Origin: Primulina eburnea
Lineage: Eukaryota; Streptophyta; Magnoliopsida; Lamiales; Gesneriaceae
DNA: 64,000 nt
Assembly (NCBI RefSeq): GCF_022965805.1
Contig: NW_027331414.1
Location: 1 to 64,000 of the forward strand
Direction of reading: 5' to 3'
Shown: positions 54,976 to 64,000 of the stretch, one piece after another
Layout: each line of letters opens with the position of its first letter
Numbering within the stretch: position 1 is the stretch's first letter
Made by a program: the position numbers and the translations under genes
Notes under the pieces: generated by a model
What the model was told of the DNA's origin: nothing
The model's input: the letters and a program-made list of their open reading frames with translations, nothing else
Database searches by the model: none

Positions 54976-57675
54976 CTATTCTTCTTTATTTCCTCCTTGA
55001 TCTCCTCTATCTGCCCTATCTTCCCCCTTTTTGGCATCAGCGGCAACCACATGAGCAAAGAGGTCATTCAATCGGCCTGAGATATTGTGAATGCCATCGG
55101 TTAGCATTTCCATATACGGGGTCTGAGAAGAAATGCGATTATCCAGTGTAGCGATAGATTGATTTTGAGAATCAATCTTGGCATCCAAAAGTTCCACAGA
55201 AGTAGATAGAGATCGAAAGTGATCATCATGCTCAGTGAGTCGAGTAAGAATATTATTTTGATCACTGATGAGGGTGGCGTAAAATCTCGATATAGCTTGT
55301 CTGAAAATGGAAGTTTCAGCATACATCTTGTCTGTGGTCTCCTTAGTGAGATAGAGGTGTTTACCCATTGTTTCTCGGAAGGATTTAGCACCAGTGAATT
55401 CCGCAAGGTTTTCACAAGACATACGCTTCACTAACTCAGAGATGTTGTTGAGATCGTTTTGCAGACATAGAATTTGATGTTCGAGATTGAATGCATCGAA
55501 TTCCGGGGAGGGAGTGCGTGCAACCATGCGTTGTTTGATTTCAGAGACATTCAACGCAGTAGAAATGGGAGCAGCATCCAACAAAGCAGTAGTAGGAGCA
55601 GGGTCTGCTGTGCTTTCTGCTGGAGTTGCAGAAAAAAGAGGAGCAACAGCAACCAGAGGAGTAAATTCTGCAGTAGAAACGGCGAAGACAGAGGCCAACA
55701 CTTCTTCCGGTGGTACAGAAACATCCTGTGAGACTGAGGGACCTTCAGTAGAAGGAGCAAGCTGCTGATTCAGAAGAGCTGTCATCTCGACTTGATGAGC
55801 AGCAGAGAATACCTCTAAATTCGGTAGCAAAGAGGGAGCATCTGAATCTGCCAATTGTTGCCCTGGAGTAGGAAAGTCAGAAGGTGGCAACGAAGTAGCC
55901 GGTGCTGCTTCTTGAGTGGTTGAGACTGAAGGTATAATAGATTCAATGACTTCTTCAACCGAAGCCAATTCATGCACGGACAGCAGTGATGATGTCGGGA
56001 TGTGTCGAGTCGGAGATGCAGGAGTACTGAGAGCAGAAGCCTTTGGGGAGACTGTAGTCCTTTCCTCAACTGACTGTTGAAATACTGGAAAAAGACCGAC
56101 ATGATAAACAGTGGGCTCTCCAAAGCCTTGTTCTTGAGCAAGAAGTTTCTCATTCATCTGCTTCAATCTGTCAGAGAGAATCATAATAACATTTTGATCC
56201 TGAACAGCGTTAGGAACAGCAGGACCAAAATTGGATTGAAGAATTTGCAGAACTGATTCTAACTTCTGACATTTCAGCTGAGCGAAGACAAAATCCCTTC
56301 TTCGCAAGGCCTCGATGATATTTTCTGTTTTGGCCAGCTGAAAAACCTTCTTTTCTGCATTCATCATTTTGGCAAAATTTCCTTTTGTCTTGAAGTAACT
56401 CAAGGAATGGAATAGTCTCACATGATGCCATTCATCAAAAAAATTCATGTCATCATTAACAGAGGTCTCAATCTCTGCGAGATGAAGATCAACGCCAGTA
56501 GCCACAGTGGTTTTGTGACTAATAACAGGTGGTTCTTCCACCATTTTTCCCTTGCCTTTGTCAGAAGATGACACAGGCACGATTGGTCGGAAAGCAGAAG
56601 ACCCGCTTGCTGGTTCCCGAAAAACAATTCCAGATGTTGGCTTAAAAACTGGAGCAGAAGGAGGTGCTGAAACGGACGTAGTAGTAAGTGCAGTTGAAGA
56701 AGCAATGGTCCTAGCAGAAGGGACCGCTTCTGGAAAGACCTGTCGAATAGGTACTTTCTCAATCTCAGACAGTGCTGCTGTCTTCTTAATCTTAAGAATT
56801 GTGCGAGATTTCTTCTTAGCTGGGGTTGGCACTGCTGTTTGAACACCAGCAGCAGACTCTTCTGTTGCTGTGTCATCTGAATCCAACGAAATGATCAATC
56901 GTTTCTTTGATATTTTCTTCTGAGGTTTTGGACCCTCAAAAGCAGTGTCCCCAATTTCCTTCTTCATTGCCACAAATTCTGCCACTGTTGGCTTAGGCCT
57001 TAAAGCCAACACATTCGCTGCATCAATCATGGTGATGAGAGTCGCATCTAGATCACTGGTGGATGCAAAGCCAGCATCCTTGAGCAAAACGCTAATTTGA
57101 ACCGCGAAACCAGAACTTCGCCTGACAACCATGTCCTTCATGATTCTGAAAATAAAATGACTCCAATCCACCTTAATCCCCTTGGTGATGGCAGTCATAA
57201 CTTGAACCTTTTCCTTAGTCAACTTGTCGAATGTTCCAGCCTTGATCAAAATAGCTTTGGCCACAATATCGGCCAGAATCTGATACTCGATTTTTAGCAA
57301 TTTCTTTTGACAGGAAGGAGACAGTTCTTCTCCAGAGGCTGAGAAAGAACTAAGAGCAATAGACATATCCAGCTTAGAAATGTCAGAGAGTTCAGAAACA
57401 CCTGCAAGTGGAAGGAGGAAGACTGCTCCTAGATGAGCGGCATCAATGGAGATAGAAGCATCTCCTTGAGTATAAACAATCCTGCCTTCATGTACTGTGG
57501 CTTTAGCATAAAATTCCAGTAAAGCATTTTTGTAGATGACTGCTGGTGCTTCCAGGAATTTGCGGAGTCCCGATTGCTCAAGATCCTGAAACATTTTCAA
57601 GAGATTCTCATCCTTGATGTTGAGAACCGAAGCAAAGTTAACTTGATACGCGTTAAGAGTGTAAGCGTTAGCCAT
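54976..57675 (-). CDS. E5 3' ORF (SIRE-type, env-position protein), 899 aa
   Basis: An uninterrupted ORF with an ATG start (MANAYTLNAYQVNF). Residues about 1-250 form a globular domain typical of proteins next to plant SIRE-like elements (LEAPAVIYKNALLEFYAKATV). Then come a basic patch (KKISKKRLI), a long Ala/Pro/Ser/Thr-rich disordered middle, and a C-terminal helical region with coiled-coil character (about 730-885). No clear transmembrane span or signal peptide is seen, so calling it envelope is not justified. The end is altered by a roughly 40-bp tandem duplication (54945-55020) that shifts the frame and truncates the C-terminus. The neighbouring frame continues to 54858. A TATATATTC motif about 115 bp upstream (57789-57797) could give it its own promoter. 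Confidence 0.75.
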   Translation of the reverse strand: MANAYTLNAYQVNFASVLNIKDENLLKMFQDLEQSGLRKFLEAPAVIYKNALLEFYAKATVHEGRIVYTQGDASISIDAAHLGAVFLLPLAGVSELSDISKLDMSIALSSFSASGEELSPSCQKKLLKIEYQILADIVAKAILIKAGTFDKLTKEKVQVMTAITKGIKVDWSHFIFRIMKDMVVRRSSGFAVQISVLLKDAGFASTSDLDATLITMIDAANVLALRPKPTVAEFVAMKKEIGDTAFEGPKPQKKISKKRLIISLDSDDTATEESAAGVQTAVPTPAKKKSRTILKIKKTAALSEIEKVPIRQVFPEAVPSARTIASSTALTTTSVSAPPSAPVFKPTSGIVFREPASGSSAFRPIVPVSSSDKGKGKMVEEPPVISHKTTVATGVDLHLAEIETSVNDDMNFFDEWHHVRLFHSLSYFKTKGNFAKMMNAEKKVFQLAKTENIIEALRRRDFVFAQLKCQKLESVLQILQSNFGPAVPNAVQDQNVIMILSDRLKQMNEKLLAQEQGFGEPTVYHVGLFPVFQQSVEERTTVSPKASALSTPASPTRHIPTSSLLSVHELASVEEVIESIIPSVSTTQEAAPATSLPPSDFPTPGQQLADSDAPSLLPNLEVFSAAHQVEMTALLNQQLAPSTEGPSVSQDVSVPPEEVLASVFAVSTAEFTPLVAVAPLFSATPAESTADPAPTTALLDAAPISTALNVSEIKQRMVARTPSPEFDAFNLEHQILCLQNDLNNISELVKRMSCENLAEFTGAKSFRETMGKHLYLTKETTDKMYAETSIFRQAISRFYATLISDQNNILTRLTEHDDHFRSLSTSVELLDAKIDSQNQSIATLDNRISSQTPYMEMLTDGIHNISGRLNDLFAHVVAADAKKGEDRADRGDQGGNKEE

Positions 57676-58230
57676 TCCTGTATGCAGATGAGATCAGAAA
57701 AATTTGCAGTAGTTAGTGAAAGTAGAGAAAGCAGTAGCTGAATAGCGATAGATATGAAACACTAAAGGTAAAAAGGTTAAATCTAAAAGAATATATACAG
57801 CCGTCAGATAAACATAAAGACACGTGTCAGTATGTTCTTGGTTGAGTGTTCGAAAATTTTGCAGAAACTGTCAGATATTCAAATAATTTGAAAATTTTGA
57901 AAATGAGCGGGTTGTCCAGTTGGTTATTGAAAATCAGAAGGGGATTTGTCATTTTATGATAACGTCTGCTGGAAGTTTCAGGGTGCTGAGAATATTTCAG
58001 CACTTTGACAAAAAAACAGCAGACTCGAAGTTTTATCGAAAAGACAAACATCCTATCTGTTTTCTGAAAAGACGTCAAACTCTCAATCTGACTGAGAGAC
58101 TGTTCCCCCTCGGTAACTGCAATTAATAAGTGGTCATAATTGCGATAAGTGACGCTTGGCCATCTTTCAATCTGAGCCGTTGAAACTGAACAGTCGCAAT
58201 CTTGCGATTCACAAGAGTCTTTGTTCCCTC

Positions 58231-58238
58231 TATAAATA
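58231..58238 (+). promoter_or_regulatory. Antisense TATA box in E5
   Basis: TATAAATA preceded by CCCTC and followed about 40 bp later by ATG codons is a good plant core-promoter match, opposite to the element's own direction. Confidence 0.5.
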
Positions 58239-58277
58239 CCTGCACATCTTGAACGAAGCTAAACAGATGAATGTAAA

Positions 58278-58535
58278 ATGAAAACTCAAGTAAAGAAAGA
58301 GTTAGGGTTTGATTCAGGAGTCGAAGCAAAGCTGTTCAGAGAGGAGTTTGAAGATGTCATTCTTCACGTAATGATCCTTGAAATACACTCCTGGATTTCC
58401 AGTATCCACCACCAGACGGATTTGATGCTTTCATTAGTATGGATATGTTGCATCCATTTCTTCCAGAAGCATGCTTATGCAATTAGAGAGTGCTGGTGGA
58501 TTGATGATGATGAAATCCCCTCTGATGCCCTGTAA
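58278..58535 (+). CDS. Possible antisense ORF in E5, unrecognised
   Basis: An 85-codon ORF with an ATG start (MKTQVKKELGFDSG). It is 40 bp downstream of a TATAAATA box and about 220 bp upstream of an AATAAA signal (58754-58759), so promoter, ORF and 3' end make a compact unit. Two short upstream ATGs (58267, 58271) would weaken translation. Residues 15-30 and the C-terminal WWIDDDEIPSDAL look protein-like. The middle reads more protein-like in another frame (PPPDGFDAFISMDML), suggesting a once longer protein broken by frameshifts. I do not recognise a family. It may instead be a chance frame opposite the retrotransposon. Confidence 0.35.
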   Translation: MKTQVKKELGFDSGVEAKLFREEFEDVILHVMILEIHSWISSIHHQTDLMLSLVWICCIHFFQKHAYAIRECWWIDDDEIPSDAL

Positions 58536-58753
58536 GGCATCTAAAAAATAGATTAGTTCTAACAAGACCCAAGCTTGTTAGATTCTTTCTAGGCCTTTCT
58601 TTGCTTAGAAAGTCTTGTTCGTGTTGAAGTTCTTATTAAGCAAATTACAGAGAACTTCTGAAGTCAAAAGCTAAAGATAACGCTACTGGATAAATAGCAT
58701 TTAAGATCTACTGTTTTTACTTTTGCATGATGTAATGTACTGGAATGGTTCCT

Positions 58754-58759
58754 AATAAA
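58754..58759 (+). terminator. Antisense polyadenylation signal
   Basis: AATAAA preceded by TGTAATGTACTGG forms a reasonable plant 3'-end signal for a plus-strand transcript from 58231. Confidence 0.4.
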
Positions 58760-58880
58760 ATTTCATTTTCAGCACTTGACTATACTCTACTGCTTTTCTT
58801 CAAGTTCAGTACGATGAATAAGCGAATAATAAAAGTTAACCAAGATAATCAGAAAGTAATTAAGTTAAATCTATTAAACC

Positions 58881-61800
58881 AAGAGAGTTACGAAAGTAAG
58901 AAAACTTATTCTCTGGTAAGGGTTTCGTGAAGATATCTGTTGTTTGTTGATCAGTAGAGACATATTCCAGACGAATGTTCTTCTTCTGGACGTGATGTCT
59001 GATGTCTATGTGCTTCGTTCTGGAATGAAGTACTGGATTTGAGTGATTGCAATTGCACTGGTATTGTCACAGAATATAGGTGATTCGGAGGCTTGAATCC
59101 CATAATCTCTCAACTGTTGTTGAATCCACAGTATCTGAGAGCAGCAGCTTCCAGCAGCCAGATATTCTGCTTCTGCAGTAGATGTGGCTATGGAAGTCTG
59201 TTTCTTGCTAAACCAGGATATCAGCCTATCACCAAGAAATTGACAAAAACCACTTGTGCTTTTTCGATCTAGTTTGCAACCTGCATAATCAGCATCTGAA
59301 TATCCAATAAGATTTAACGATGAGTCATTGGGATACCATAAACCAACATTTTGAGTTCCTTTTAAGTACTTCAAAATACGTTTAGCAGCAATATAATGAG
59401 ATTGTTTGGGGTTAGATTGAAATCTAGCACAAATGCAAACAGCAAACATGATATCTGGTCTACTGGCAGTTAAATATAATAATGAACCAATAAGACCTCG
59501 ATACTGAGTTACCTCTACTGGAATACCACTTTCATCTTTATCAAGCTTAATAGATGAGCTCATTGGAGTAGAAGCAGCAGAACATGCTTCCATTCCAAAT
59601 TTTTTCAGAAGCTCCTTGGTATATTTGGCTTGATTTATAAAGATTCCAGTTTCTGATTGCTTGATTTGTAGTCCTAGGAAGAATGTTAATTCTCCCATCA
59701 TACTCATCTCAAATTTATCCTGCATCAATTTTCCAAACTTTGCACATAATTTGGGGTTAGTTGACCCAAAAATGATATCATCAACATAGATCTGTACTAA
59801 AAGAGTATGCTTATTCTTGACTAAAGTAAACAAGGTTTTATCTACTTCTCCAATGGTAAAATCATGATCAATAAGAAACTGTGATAGAGTGTCATACCAA
59901 GCTCTAGGTGCTTGTTTTAGACTATATAGTGCTTTGTGTAATTTAAATACATGATGAGGAGAGAAATGATCGATAAAACCTGGAGGTTGTTCCACGTAAA
60001 CTTCTTCTTGTAAAAGACCATTGAGAAATGCACTTTTCACATCCATTTGATATACTTTGAAATTTTTGAAAGCGGCAAAGGCTAAGAATATTCTGATTGC
60101 TTCGAGCCTTGCTACTGGTGCATAAGTCTCATCAAAGTCTATGCCTTCTTCTTGTCTGAAGCCTTGAGCCACCAATCTAGCTTTTTTCCTGACCACTATG
60201 ACTTCTTCATTAAGTTTGTTTCTAAATACCCACCGAGTTCCAATGACAGCTTGGTGAGATGGTCTAGGTACTAGAAACCAAACATCATTACGCTTGAATT
60301 GATTCAGCTCTTCTTGCATGGCTTCAATCCAACTAGGATCCAGAAGAGCTTCTTCAATTTTCTTTGGTTCATCCTGAGATATAAAAGCAGCATGCATATA
60401 TTCATTAAACATTTGCCTTCTGGTTCTTAAAGGCGCTGCTGGATTACCAATAACCAATGATGGAGGATGGGACTTTCTCCAGATAAACGGATTTAACTGA
60501 GCATCTTCCTGATTTGATACATTAAGATTGTTTTCCACAAAATCAGTAGTAGGCTCTAGAACATCTTCTGCTGGTATTGGTAGATCCAAAGTCTGTACTT
60601 CTGGTTCCACTAATGGAATGTCTGGTTCTGGATTTTGAAGATCCTTGGTATTAGCTTCTACATCATCTTCGCTGTCAATTTCCAGATGAATCCTGTCTAA
60701 CCTGTTACTTAAATCAGATATGTTAGAGATTTCAGCACTGCTGTCTTCATCGAAGACAACATGAATCGATTCTTCAACATTAAGAGTTCTATTGTTGAAG
60801 ATTCTAAAAGCTCTGCTTACAGCAGAGTATCCAAGGAATATCCCAGCATCTGATTTAGAATCAAATGCAGTCAAATGATTTTTGCCATTATTTAGTACAA
60901 ACCATTTGCAACCAAATACATGAAAGTAAGATACGTTAGGCTTCTTCCCTTTCCATATTTCATACGGAGTCTGGTTGTGTCTTTTGTTGACCATCGATCT
61001 GTTTTGCGTGTAACAAGCAGTATTGATAGCTTCAGCCCAGAAGCGCTGAGAGATGTCTGCATCTGCTAGCATTGTTCTAGCTGCTTCTTTTAGAGTTCTA
61101 TTTCTCCTCTCAGCTACTCCGTTTTGTTGAGGAGTTCTGGCAGCTGAATATTCATGATGAATTCCCTGTTCATTCAAATATAGCTCAAGATACTTGTTAG
61201 TGAATTCAGTGCCCCGATCACTTCTGATTTTAATGATGGTGGTAGATTTTTCATTTTGAATCCTTTTCAGAAGCTTGATCAAGAGACTACAGGTCTGATC
61301 TTTTCCTGCGAGAAAGATTACCCAAGTAAATCTAGAAAAATCATCAATAACAACAAGAGTATACTTCATTCCCCCTAAGCTCATGATGGGAATTGGGCCA
61401 AATAGATCCATATGCAGTAGTTCCAGACATCTTGAAGTTGATTTGCTATCTTTGGTCTTGAAGCTGGATCTTATCTGTTTCCCAAGCTGACAAGCAGAAC
61501 AAACATGATTTTTAACAAAATTAATGTCAGGTAATCCATCAACCATATTCTGCTTTTTGAGATAGTTGATTGACTTGAAATTCAGATGATTCAATTTCTT
61601 GTGCCATAGCCAATGTTTATTGCTAAGAGAAGCAACTAGGCATGTAGGAGTATTGACATGATTTGAGTTCCAGGAGACTCTGTAAGTGTTGCCTTCTCTC
61701 TTTCCGGTTAACACAGTAGTTTCAGCAGAATCTCTAATTATGCATGAATGCTTCTGGAAACCTACAGAATAACCATTATCACACAGTTGACTAATGCTGA

Positions 61801-61990
61801 TAAGATTGTAACAGAGGTTGTCAACTAGTAACACGTCATTTATAATGATGTTACCATGGATAATCTTACCCTTACCCATGGTTCTACCTTTTGAGTTGTC
61901 TCCAAAAGTTATCTTTGGTCCAGTACAACTCACTATCTCAGAGAGTAGGTTTTTCTGTCCAGTCATGTGTCTGGTACATCCACTATCTAG
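58881..61990 (-). pseudogene. E5 copia pol: protease, integrase, RT, RNase H
   Basis: On the minus strand: the protease active site DSGCTRHM (about 61990-61963), then the integrase zinc region ([20 protein letters not shown]). The integrase core follows with [21 protein letters not shown] and [17 protein letters not shown] follows ([12 protein letters not shown], catalytic YVDDIIFGS near 59790-59765), then RNase H ([29 protein letters not shown]). The main frame is 986 codons (61966-59006). A frameshift near 59050 moves the last segment (conserved copia C-terminus, TDQQTTDIFTKPLP) into the next frame, down to about 58880. Stops just upstream of the protease separate it from gag. Confidence 0.88.
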
Positions 61991-62619
61991 ATACCATGTA
62001 GAGTTACTGATTTCTGCTTCCTTCTTCTGTTCCTACAAACACAAATTTTAGTAACTGGTACCCAAATCTATTTGGGTCCAAGCCTTATCAGTCCTTTGGG
62101 AACCCACATTTGTACAACTCTTGGGGACTTTGTACTTCGGATATCCAAAGATGTGTGTGCAACAGAAGATCTGTTATTTCTAACGGTATGCATATCAAAA
62201 TGGTGTTCTTCCCTTCTGTTTCTGTTTTCCAGTCTATATCTCTTCTGAACAGGCTTAGAGTTGTAGTACTGGTAGTTTTTAACCTTTATAGGATGTTGTC
62301 TTCCAGAGTTGAATTCTCTTCTGAATCTGTAACTCTGGTCAACTTTTTCCTTAGGTTTAACGTAACCTAGACCATAGTGCGTTCTTCTGTTCGTTAGATT
62401 TACATTCCTTTCAACTGAAGCAGTAGGTACTACTGGTTCCTGTACCATGCTGGATTTCACAAAATGAATATATTTCCCTTTGCACATATCCAGTTTTGGC
62501 TTGGTATTCGTTTCAGAAGATCCTTCATCATTACAAAATCCGAGACCACTCCTGTCTCCAGACTGTTTTTGTAATTCTTGCATATTTTTCCAATGAAACA
62601 AAAGACTTATTCCAAGCAT
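61991..62619 (-). pseudogene. E5 gag-pol junction, frameshifted
   Basis: This carries the segment between gag and protease: QKQSGDRSGLGFCNDEG, typical of SIRE-like elements, followed by a basic stretch and WVPKGLIRLGPK, then a TAG near 62068. A one-base shift in an A-run near 62580 separates it from gag (62531-63994), and another stop lies near 62036. All three parts belong to one former polyprotein. Confidence 0.75.
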
Positions 62620-64000
62620 TTACCAGTAGCGACAACTTCTGGTTCTCAGAAAGCACCTTCTGGTAATCTGCTTTGGCTCTTTCATTCTCAGTTATCAATT
62701 TACTCATCTCAACTTGTAAATCATTACAGCTGTCTACTTGCACGCAAGTTAACTTACTGTTCTGATTCTTTAAGTCTTGATTTTCGATCTTAACTTCCTC
62801 GAATGATTGAGAAAGTCTAGAATACTCTTCTACCATGTCATGTAAAGCATTAATCAGATCAGTTCGTGTAAATTCGTCGGAGTCAAAATCAAATACCTCT
62901 CCAGATGTCGAGGTTGAGTCAGTGTCTGCCATGAGACATTTTACTTCTTCTGAATCACTGTCACTGGAATGGCTTTCTGAGTCAGATGACTCAGAGCTAG
63001 AGTCCGCCCACTTGGATTTGCTTTCTTCTGCAATCATCTCTTTTCGATCTCTTCTGGACTTTTTGTCATTCCTTTTGTGATCCTTTCTCTTTTGGTCATC
63101 CTTCTTTGGTTGAGGACAATCTGCAATGAAATGACCTATCTTTCCACAGTTAAAGCATCCCATATCACCAGATGGTGAGTCTTTCTTGAAGTTGCGATTG
63201 GGACCCTGATAAGTTCGATGGTTCTTCTTCATGAACCTGGAGAATTTCTTTACAAACAAAGACATAGCATCACTACTGATTTGTTCAGCAGTCTTCTCCA
63301 GAGTATTGTCAGTGATCACAGTCGGTAATGCCTGAGGTACAACTACAGCAGCAGTAGAAGAGGTAGAGGCGGTAGCAGTAAAAGCAGTAGCAGTAGCAGC
63401 AAGAGCCTTGGTTGGTAGGTTTGAAGGCTCTTCTCCACTTCTCACTTCCAATTCGAACTCGTAGGCTTTCAGATCTGCAAATAAATCGTGCAGCTCCAAT
63501 TTGTTCAAGTCTTTGGATACTCTCATAGCCATTGTTTTAACATCCCATTCTCTAGGTAATGCTCTCATCACCTTGAGGGCTATTTCCCTGTTGCTATGCT
63601 CTTTACCCAGAGCAGCTAGCTCATTGACCAGGCTACTGAATCTTTCATCGAACTCGTTTAGAGTTTCACCAGCTTTCATTTTTAGATTTTCAAACTTCTG
63701 CATGGCTACAGACAGTTTGTTTTCTTTTGTTTGCTCATTCCCTTCGCATATCTGGATGAACTTTTCCCAAATATCCTTTGCAGTAGAACACATCTTAATC
63801 TTGCTGAAGGTGTTCTTGTCTAGAGTTTTATACAATATATCTTTCGCCACATTATCAAGATTGGCCTTTTTCTTATCTTCACTGGTCCATTCATTTCTTG
63901 ATTTTTCGACCAACTGTGGTGCTCCGTCAGTGACAGCAATAGCTGTATTAGGCTTTAAGATTCTCAGTGGACCATCTGTGATGACATACCACATGTCATC
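62531..64000 (-). CDS. E5 gag (partial, N-terminus beyond window)
   Basis: Open from the right edge to 62531, at least 487 codons. It shows the copia gag (UBN2) fold: WEKFIQICEGNEQTKENKL, MKAGETLNEFDERFSSLVNEL, VMRALPREWDVKTMAM and ELHDLFADLKAYEFEL. A low-complexity Ala/Thr linker follows, then one CCHC knuckle CFNCGKIGHFIADC (near 63160-63120), a Lys/Arg-rich and an acidic Ser/Asp-rich tract, and a coiled-coil-like end. The last 20 residues are out of frame because of the shift near 62580. Confidence 0.88.
   Translation of the reverse strand, partial: DDMWYVITDGPLRILKPNTAIAVTDGAPQLVEKSRNEWTSEDKKKANLDNVAKDILYKTLDKNTFSKIKMCSTAKDIWEKFIQICEGNEQTKENKLSVAMQKFENLKMKAGETLNEFDERFSSLVNELAALGKEHSNREIALKVMRALPREWDVKTMAMRVSKDLNKLELHDLFADLKAYEFELEVRSGEEPSNLPTKALAATATAFTATASTSSTAAVVVPQALPTVITDNTLEKTAEQISSDAMSLFVKKFSRFMKKNHRTYQGPNRNFKKDSPSGDMGCFNCGKIGHFIADCPQPKKDDQKRKDHKRNDKKSRRDRKEMIAEESKSKWADSSSESSDSESHSSDSDSEEVKCLMADTDSTSTSGEVFDFDSDEFTRTDLINALHDMVEEYSRLSQSFEEVKIENQDLKNQNSKLTCVQVDSCNDLQVEMSKLITENERAKADYQKVLSENQKLSLLVNAWNKSFVSLEKYARITKTVWRQEWSRIL

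Larger units (their letters stand above)
57676..58880. other. E5 spacer with a possible divergent promoter region
   Basis: Between the end of pol and the 3' ORF. It holds TATA-like boxes pointing both ways: TATATATTC on the minus strand at 57789-57797 and TATAAATA on the plus strand at 58231-58238, about 440 bp apart. The plus-strand box leads into the ORF at 58278 and a polyadenylation signal at 58754. Confidence 0.45.
53785..64000 (-). mobile_element. E5: SIRE-like Ty1/copia element (runs off the right edge)
   Basis: On the minus strand the order is gag (open at the window edge), protease, integrase, RT, RNase H, a 1.2-kb spacer, an 899-codon 3' ORF, a polypurine tract and the 3' LTR. Gag-before-integrase order identifies copia. 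The long extra ORF between pol and the 3' LTR and the PPT context (GGCATCACCACAAAGGGGGAAAT before TGTTAC) fit SIRE/Maximus elements. The 5' LTR lies outside the window, so no target duplication can be checked. A few frameshifts and stops in gag, pol and the 3' ORF make this copy defective but fairly young. Confidence 0.88.

Noticed and set aside
54976..57675. Envelope glycoprotein identity for the 899-aa ORF
   Set aside because: Only the position suggests it. I see no signal peptide, transmembrane span or glycoprotein-like cysteine pattern.

Overview
This window looks like nuclear DNA of a flowering plant. Almost all of it is LTR retrotransposons inserted into one another. Supporting signs are Ty3/gypsy chromoviruses with a C-terminal chromodomain, an Athila/Tat-like Ty3 element primed by tRNA-Asp, Ty1/copia elements including a SIRE-like one, TRIM elements, a plastid 16S rRNA fragment and AT-rich spacers. 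The SIRE-like 3' ORF and the repeat style suggest an asterid, possibly Lamiales, but that is a weak inference. I see no ordinary multi-exon host gene. The one host candidate is a small secreted-protein ORF at 4.3-4.6 kb.

Layout. 1-5022: GC-rich sequence, a plastid 16S fragment, an LTR tail, a dead gypsy pol fragment, a 926-bp hAT-like non-autonomous element with a perfect 8-bp target duplication, and the secreted-protein ORF. 5023 to about 52927: one old minus-strand copia element (E0), stretched by insertions. Its 3' LTR (5023-7437) holds a TRIM (6317-6665). Its body holds a gypsy LTR (8151-10238), a second TRIM (12331-13151) and a chromovirus, E1 (14390-42847, target duplication GTTTT). E1 in turn contains E2 (18628-26261, duplication ATAAG) and E3 (28576-40455, duplication TTCCG). 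E0's 5' LTR is split by chromovirus E4 (43594-51716, duplication ATTGA). 52928-53660 is part of another gypsy LTR. From 53785 to the window end there is a minus-strand SIRE-like copia element (E5), whose gag runs off the edge.

The main discovery is in E3. This Athila/Tat-like element has LTRs that differ by only about 1% by eye. Between the end of pol and the 3' LTR, where this group often carries an env-like ORF, it holds two intact non-retroelement ORFs. One (35818-36348) encodes a 176-aa protein with an arginine/lysine-rich stretch followed at once by a four-cysteine finger, a layout like the cysteine-rich nucleic-acid-binding proteins of flexiviruses. The other (36652-37281) is a full-length, intronless LONELY GUY (LOG) cytokinin-activating phosphoribohydrolase. 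Candidate splice sites could allow subgenomic expression of both. E3's own gag-pol has one frameshift and two nonsense codons, while both cargo ORFs are unbroken. A retrotransposon carrying a cytokinin-activation gene next to a virus-like zinc-finger gene is, as far as I know, undescribed.

Other notable points: E2 has nearly identical LTRs but a decayed pol, so it was probably mobilised in trans. The three chromoviruses carry different GC-rich palindrome clusters at the same place in their LTRs. E5 contains a possible antisense transcription unit head-to-head with its 3' ORF.
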